15,145 nt of DNA, from assembly GCA_964645155.1 (NCBI GenBank), contig CAZYBG010000076.1, forward strand, positions 1 through 15,145, given 5' to 3'. The DNA comes from CAZYBG01 sp964645155 (GTDB lineage Bacteria; Pseudomonadota; Alphaproteobacteria; Rhodobacterales; Rhodobacteraceae). Each line of letters begins with the position of its first letter. Positions within the stretch are counted from its first letter, which is position 1. This document shows positions 13,407-15,145 of this stretch, piece by piece. The notes beneath the pieces are model-generated. The model was given only the letters and a program-made list of their open reading frames with translations. It made no database searches and was not told where the DNA came from. Both the position numbers and the translations under genes were made by a program.

Positions 13407-15038
13407 ATGGGCTGGCTTGCCGACGAGACGGGCCTCGAGAGGCGCCGCGCGAACTTCGTGCCGCTCACGCCGCTGTCGCACCTGAACCGCGCCGCGCTGG
13501 TCTTCCCCGACCGCGAGGCGCTGGTCTACGGCCCGCGCCGCTTCACCTACCGCGACTACCACGCCCGCGTCAGCCGCCTCGCCTCGGCGCTGGCCGGGCT
13601 CGGCATCCGGCCGGGCGACGTCGTCGCCACGCTGCTGCCGAACATCCCCGCCCATGCCGAGGCGCATTTCGGCGTGCCCGCCTGCGGCGCAGTGCTCAAC
13701 ACCATCAACACCCGGCTCGACCCCGACACCGTCGCCTACATCCTCGACCACGGCCAGGCCCGGGTGCTGCTCTGCGACCCGCAGTTCCTGCCGCTGGCCG
13801 CCGAGGCGATCGAGCGGATGGAGGGCCCCGCCCCCGCCGTCGTCGAGGTCGCCGACCCGGTCGCCGGGGTGCCCGCCGAAAGCCGCTACGCCGAATACGA
13901 GGACCTGCTCGCCGCCGGCGACCCCGGCTTCCCCTGGATCATGCCCGACGACGAGTGGGAGAGCCTCGCGCTCAACTACACCTCGGGCACCACTGGGCGG
14001 CCCAAGGGCGTCGTCTGCCACCACCGCGGCGCCTACCTGATGACCATGGGCACCGTGGTCTCGTGGCGGCTGACGCTGCACCCCCGCTACCTGACCATCG
14101 TGCCGCTCTTCCACTGCAACGGCTGGAACCACACCTGGATGATGCCGCTCCTCGGCGGCACCGTGGTCTGCTGCCGCGACATCCGCGCCGGGGCGATCTA
14201 CGACGCCATCGCCGACGAGGGCGTGACCCATTTCGGCGGCGCTCCGATCGTGCTCAACACCCTCATCAACGCGAAGGACACCGAGCGCCGCCCGTTCGCC
14301 CATGCCGTCGAGGTCTTCACTGCCGGCGCCCCGCCGCCGGCCGCCACGCTGCAGGCGATCGAGGCGCTCGGCTTCAGCGTCACCCAGGTCTACGGCCTCA
14401 CCGAGACCTACGGCCACGTCACCGAATGCCTGTGGGACGCGCCGCGCTGGGACGGCCTGCCGCCGGCCGAGAAGGCCGCCCTCAAGGCGCGCACCGGCGT
14501 CCTCTTCCCGATGATGGAGGACATCTCGGTCCGCGACCCCGCGACGCTGGCGCCGGTGCCGTGGGACGGCGCGACCACCGGCGAGATCATGATCCGCGGC
14601 AACGCGGTGATGAAGGGCTACCTGAAAAATCCGAAGGCGACCGACGAGGCCTTCGCCGGCGGCTGGTTCCGCTCCGGCGACGTCGCGATCCGGCACGACG
14701 ACGGCTGGATCCGGATCACCGACCGCGCCAAGGACATCATCATCTCGGGCGGCGAGAACGTGAGCTCGGTCGAGGTCGAGGGCGCGCTGATGCACCACCC
14801 CGCGGTGCTCTTGTGCGCCGTGGTGGCGAAGCCCGACGACCGGTGGGGCGAGGTGCCCTGCGCCTTCGTCGAGCTGAAGGAGGGCGCGGAGGCGACCGAG
14901 GCCGAACTGATCGCCTTCGCCCGCACCCGCCTCGCCGGCTTCAAGACGCCGAAGCGCGTGGTGTTCCGCGAACTGCCGAAGACCTCGACGGGGAAGATCC
15001 AGAAGTTCGAGCTGCGGGCCTGGGCGAAGGGGGTGTGA
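13407..15038 (+). CDS. AMP-forming acyl-CoA synthetase
   Basis: This 543-residue enzyme of the ANL superfamily activates a carboxylic acid with ATP to an acyl-AMP and then to the CoA thioester. Motifs in order are the P-loop-like LNYTSGTTGRPKGVV (189-203), YGLTETYGH (329-337), GWFRSGDVA (419-427), the hinge region DRAKDIIISGGENVSS (439-454) and PKTSTGKIQK (524-533). Lys530 in the last motif is the catalytic lysine for adenylation. Overall it resembles the short/medium-chain synthetases related to plant acyl-activating enzymes. It has no signal peptide or membrane segment. The start at 13407 has GGAGGA 6 nt upstream. It could supply the acyl-CoA dehydrogenase at 972-2678, but the genes are 10 kb apart. 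A DmdB-type role (methylmercaptopropionate) is conceivable but not shown by the sequence. Confidence 0.95.
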   Translation: MGWLADETGLERRRANFVPLTPLSHLNRAALVFPDREALVYGPRRFTYRDYHARVSRLASALAGLGIRPGDVVATLLPNIPAHAEAHFGVPACGAVLNTINTRLDPDTVAYILDHGQARVLLCDPQFLPLAAEAIERMEGPAPAVVEVADPVAGVPAESRYAEYEDLLAAGDPGFPWIMPDDEWESLALNYTSGTTGRPKGVVCHHRGAYLMTMGTVVSWRLTLHPRYLTIVPLFHCNGWNHTWMMPLLGGTVVCCRDIRAGAIYDAIADEGVTHFGGAPIVLNTLINAKDTERRPFAHAVEVFTAGAPPPAATLQAIEALGFSVTQVYGLTETYGHVTECLWDAPRWDGLPPAEKAALKARTGVLFPMMEDISVRDPATLAPVPWDGATTGEIMIRGNAVMKGYLKNPKATDEAFAGGWFRSGDVAIRHDDGWIRITDRAKDIIISGGENVSSVEVEGALMHHPAVLLCAVVAKPDDRWGEVPCAFVELKEGAEATEAELIAFARTRLAGFKTPKRVVFRELPKTSTGKIQKFELRAWAKGV

Positions 15039-15145
15039 AGTGGGGGTGCAACTGATGGCGTCCGCAGCGGTGTGGACACGTGACTGAATTGGGCGGAGAG
15101 CGGTCATTCCCTGAGAGTACGATCCGATTGGATCAGCACTGCGTG
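15039..15145. other. Non-coding tail with lower GC
   Basis: The 107 bases after the acyl-CoA synthetase stop are visibly AT-richer than the rest, especially 15080-15145. They hold no supported gene. There is a small inverted repeat, GATCC-GATT-GGATC (15121-15134), with no T-run after it, so it is not a standard terminator. The window ends before the next gene. Confidence 0.5.

Noticed and set aside
15055..15087. Ten-codon frame after the acyl-CoA synthetase
   Set aside because: Too short, with no ribosome site of note and no recognisable peptide.
11184..15107. A 1307-codon minus-strand open frame
   Set aside because: It runs antisense through ispE and the acyl-CoA synthetase and out of frame over the transporter, with low-complexity translation. 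High GC removes stop codons.

Overview
The window is an ordinary, gene-dense stretch of chromosome, very GC-rich (roughly 70% by eye). The gene content points to the Rhodobacterales (Rhodobacteraceae/Paracoccaceae-type Alphaproteobacteria). It contains a 44-residue aa3-type cytochrome c oxidase subunit IV, a DUF6173-like protein, a long DmdC-type acyl-CoA dehydrogenase and a GreA/AzlCD cluster. I see no phage, transposon, CRISPR, rRNA or tRNA gene. The assignment to this group rests on recognition of protein families, not on a search.

Layout. (1) Bases 1-850 (minus) hold most of a Sua5/YrdC threonylcarbamoyl-AMP synthase, cut by the left edge. (2) Divergent from it, 972-4211 (plus) is a tightly coupled trio: acyl-CoA dehydrogenase, MBL-fold hydrolase and a DUF6173-like protein. 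It is followed by the small cytochrome oxidase subunit IV (4274-4408) and a lipoprotein (4431-5075). (3) Bases 5072-7677 (minus) are a four-gene operon read greA, unknown two-helix membrane protein, azlC, azlD, with every junction overlapping or 1 nt apart. (4) A 319-bp divergent intergenic region (7678-7996) precedes ETF-ubiquinone oxidoreductase (7997-9646), then a secreted TPR protein (9767-11497) overlapping ispE (11481-12392). (5) An EamA-type transporter (12389-13312, minus) is divergent from an AMP-forming acyl-CoA synthetase (13407-15038, plus). The last 107 bases are AT-richer and hold no recognisable gene.

How the genes fit together. Three genes form an acyl-CoA oxidation theme. The acyl-CoA synthetase activates a carboxylic acid, the acyl-CoA dehydrogenase oxidises it and reduces ETF, and ETF-QO passes the electrons to ubiquinone and so to the respiratory chain, which includes the aa3 oxidase. 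They are not in one operon, and the acid substrate is unknown. The rest is housekeeping: tRNA t6A modification, transcript cleavage, isoprenoid synthesis and amino-acid export.

I found no convincing undescribed system. The items most worth a second look are: the lipoprotein with a His-then-Cys arrangement resembling a permuted NlpC/P60 fold; a TPR protein next to ispE that may correspond to Pseudomonas LbcA; the uncharacterised membrane protein coupled to greA; the DUF6173-like protein coupled to the acyl-CoA dehydrogenase; and the fact that both convergent gene pairs share a single CTAG as their two stop codons.
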